Assembly (NCBI GenBank): GCA_903907185.1
Contig: CAIVND010000148.1
Location: 1-7,336 of the forward strand
Direction: 5' to 3'
DNA: 7,336 nucleotides
Origin: an uncultured Acidimicrobiaceae bacterium
GTDB taxonomy: Bacteria > Actinomycetota > Acidimicrobiia > Acidimicrobiales > Bog-793
A model generated the notes under the pieces. That model was not told the origin of the DNA. It saw only the letters and a program-made list of their open reading frames with translations, and ran no database searches. The position numbers and the translations under genes were made by a program. The number at the start of each line of letters is the position of its first letter. The stretch's first letter is position 1. Positions 5,971-7,336 of the stretch are shown piece by piece.

Positions 5971-6882
5971 ATGGCTACTCCCTCCTCATCTGACAGCAGT
6001 ACCTCTCGCACGACAGGAACGGTGCGAGTAAAGCGTGGTTTGGCCGAGATGCTGCGAGGCGGCGTCATTATGGATGTCGTGAATGCGGAACAGGCAAAGA
6101 TCGCTGAAGACGCGGGAGCCGTTGCCGTTATGGCGCTTGAACGCGTCCCCTCCGATATCCGGCGTGATGGTGGCGTGGCTCGGATGAGCGATCCGGAGTT
6201 AATTATCGGAATTCAAGAGGCCGTCACGATCCCGGTGATGGCAAAGGCTCGGATTGGTCACTTTGCTGAGGCGCAGGTTCTTCAGTCGCTTAACGTTGAC
6301 TATGTCGACGAGAGTGAGGTGCTGACACCAGCCGATGAGGCCTACCACATCGACAAATGGAACTTTGAGGTTCCGTTTGTCTGTGGTGCGACCAACCTCG
6401 GTGAGGCCCTTCGTCGAATCTCTGAGGGTGCCTGCATGATTAGGTCTAAAGGAGAGGCCGGAACGGGCAATGTCGTTGAAGCCGTCCGGCACCTGCGTTC
6501 CATCCTCGGCGATGTTGCGCGTATCAAAGTTGCCGACGGTGCTGAGCTCTACGGATGGGCCAAGAACCTCCAAGCATCGATCGAACTCGTTAATGAGATC
6601 CACGAGACGGGCAAGCTTCCCGTTCCGCTGTTCTGTGCTGGTGGTCTGTCGACTCCCTCGGATGCCTCGCTGGTAATGCAGCTCGGAGCTGAAGCGGTCT
6701 TTGTGGGCTCGGGGATCTTTAAGAGCCAAGATCCGGTCCGAATGGCGGGAGCCATTGTGGAGGCGACGGCACACTTTGATGATCCCGCGGTGCTTGTGAA
6801 AGTTTCACGTGGACTTGGAGAGGCGATGCGCGGCTTTGAGATCGCTACGCTTGAAACCCGCCTCGCTGAGCGTGGTTGGTAG
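5971..6882 (+). CDS. pdxS: Pyridoxal 5'-phosphate synthase, synthase subunit PdxS
   Basis: 303 residues from ATG 5971. PdxS is the dodecameric TIM-barrel subunit that condenses ribose 5-phosphate, glyceraldehyde 3-phosphate and PdxT-derived ammonia into pyridoxal 5'-phosphate. The catalytic residues are in place: D35 in GVIMDV, K92 in MAKARIGHF and K160 in RSKGEAGTGN. Each is offset by exactly 11 from the B. subtilis residues D24, K81 and K149, so the core has no gaps up to there. The extra N-terminal residues are a Ser/Thr-rich tail. The FCAGGLSTPSDA and VFVGSGIFKS phosphate-binding loops are intact. ATG 5971 is preferred, with AGGA at 5958-5961; an in-frame TTG at 5965, eight bases after GGGAG (5952-5956), would add two residues. 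pdxT follows 39 bases downstream in the same frame. Confidence 0.98.
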   Translation: MATPSSSDSSTSRTTGTVRVKRGLAEMLRGGVIMDVVNAEQAKIAEDAGAVAVMALERVPSDIRRDGGVARMSDPELIIGIQEAVTIPVMAKARIGHFAEAQVLQSLNVDYVDESEVLTPADEAYHIDKWNFEVPFVCGATNLGEALRRISEGACMIRSKGEAGTGNVVEAVRHLRSILGDVARIKVADGAELYGWAKNLQASIELVNEIHETGKLPVPLFCAGGLSTPSDASLVMQLGAEAVFVGSGIFKSQDPVRMAGAIVEATAHFDDPAVLVKVSRGLGEAMRGFEIATLETRLAERGW

Positions 6883-6921
6883 ACCGGTACCCCCTCTTTT
6901 TCCACGTCAATCTTCGCTTCG

Positions 6922-7336
6922 ATGCAGATGAAATCATCGACGACGATCGGTGTCCTTGGGCTTCAAGGCGATGTTCGCGAGCATCTCGCGACGCTCGCGA
7001 TCTTGGGCGTTGAAACCCAAAGCGTTAGAACTCCAGATGAGCTGGCGAGCGTCGACGCCCTGATCTTTCCCGGGGGTGAATCGACCACCCTTGGCATGCT
7101 GCTCGTCTCCTCAGGCCTTGATGGACCACTACGGGATCGCCTTCGCAGCGGGATGCCTGCCTTTGGCACCTGTGCGGGGATGATCTTGCTCTCGTCTGTC
7201 GTGCTTGACGGTCGAGCTGATCAACGTCCGCTCGGCGCAATTGACATCACCGTGAGGAGGAATGCCTTTGGTCGACAGGTTGAGTCCTTTGAGGCTGATC
7301 TTTCGGTAACCGGCCTCTCCACGCCCATGCACGCAG
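6922..7336 (+). CDS. pdxT: Pyridoxal 5'-phosphate synthase, glutaminase subunit PdxT (3' end outside window)
   Basis: 138 codons are present before the window ends; a full PdxT is about 190-200 residues. This class I glutamine amidotransferase hydrolyses glutamine and channels ammonia to PdxS. Visible motifs are IGVLGLQGDVREH at 9-21, FPGGEST at 49-55, and the nucleophile elbow GTCAGM with catalytic C84. RRNAFGRQVESFE at 112-124 is a strong PdxT signature. The His/Glu of the catalytic triad lie beyond the edge. ATG 6922 is the first start codon after the pdxS stop in this frame, and ATG 6928 is a close alternative. Neither has a recognisable Shine-Dalgarno; the preceding bases are pyrimidine-rich. 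Coupling to pdxS translation is therefore likely. Confidence 0.96.
   Translation, partial: MQMKSSTTIGVLGLQGDVREHLATLAILGVETQSVRTPDELASVDALIFPGGESTTLGMLLVSSGLDGPLRDRLRSGMPAFGTCAGMILLSSVVLDGRADQRPLGAIDITVRRNAFGRQVESFEADLSVTGLSTPMHA

Noticed and set aside
6199..6774. 191-codon open frame antisense to pdxS
   Set aside because: It lies wholly within pdxS, has no recognisable family sequence and no ribosome-binding site. Long antisense frames are common at this GC content.
6883..6921. Terminator between pdxS and pdxT suggested by CTCTTTTTCC
   Set aside because: There is no GC-rich stem before the T-run, only overlapping ACCGGT and GGTACC palindromes. Termination here would also cut off pdxT from its partner.

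Overview
The window is ordinary chromosomal sequence of a bacterium with roughly 55-58% GC (my estimate by eye). The dGTPase, the MIP18-Mrp fusion and the iron-sulfur-type regulator all read like actinobacterial versions. An acidimicrobial lineage (relatives of Acidimicrobium or Ferrimicrobium) is my best guess, but it rests on recalled family resemblance and not on a search. There is no transposase, phage gene, CRISPR array, tRNA or rRNA. No gene-free stretch exceeds 300 bases; the longest is the 165-base divergent promoter region at 1747-1911.

Layout. (1) 2-999, plus strand: the tail of a small membrane-anchored protein overlaps by ATGA the start of a coiled-coil/TPR membrane protein. Together they look like the CcmH-CcmI end of a cytochrome c maturation operon. 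(2) 1003-1746, minus strand, convergent with the first block: a winged-helix regulator with four C-terminal cysteines, SufR-like. (3) 1912-3075, plus strand, divergent from the regulator: an Mrp/ApbC-type iron-sulfur carrier ATPase with an N-terminal MIP18 domain. The shared intergenic region holds several inverted repeats. (4) 3132-4289, plus strand: an HD-domain dGTPase-like dNTP triphosphohydrolase. (5) 4321-5352, minus strand, convergent with the dGTPase: a glycerate kinase. (6) 5429-5911, plus strand, divergent from the kinase: a type II (Prx5-like) peroxiredoxin. (7) 5971 to the window end, plus strand: pdxS followed by pdxT (cut by the window edge), the two subunits of the DXP-independent pyridoxal 5'-phosphate synthase.

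How they fit together. Two pairs are clear functional units: the putative ccmH/ccmI pair and pdxS/pdxT. The regulator and Mrp form a plausible control pair: a regulator that may sense iron-sulfur status sits divergently beside an iron-sulfur carrier. Peroxiredoxin, dGTPase and glycerate kinase are housekeeping functions with no evident link to one another.

I found no convincing undescribed system. The points most worth a second look are the Fe-S regulator/Mrp pair with its repeat-rich intergenic region, a roughly threefold excess of GATC over the whole window, an Mrp without the usual CxxC, and a possible switchable leader before pdxS.
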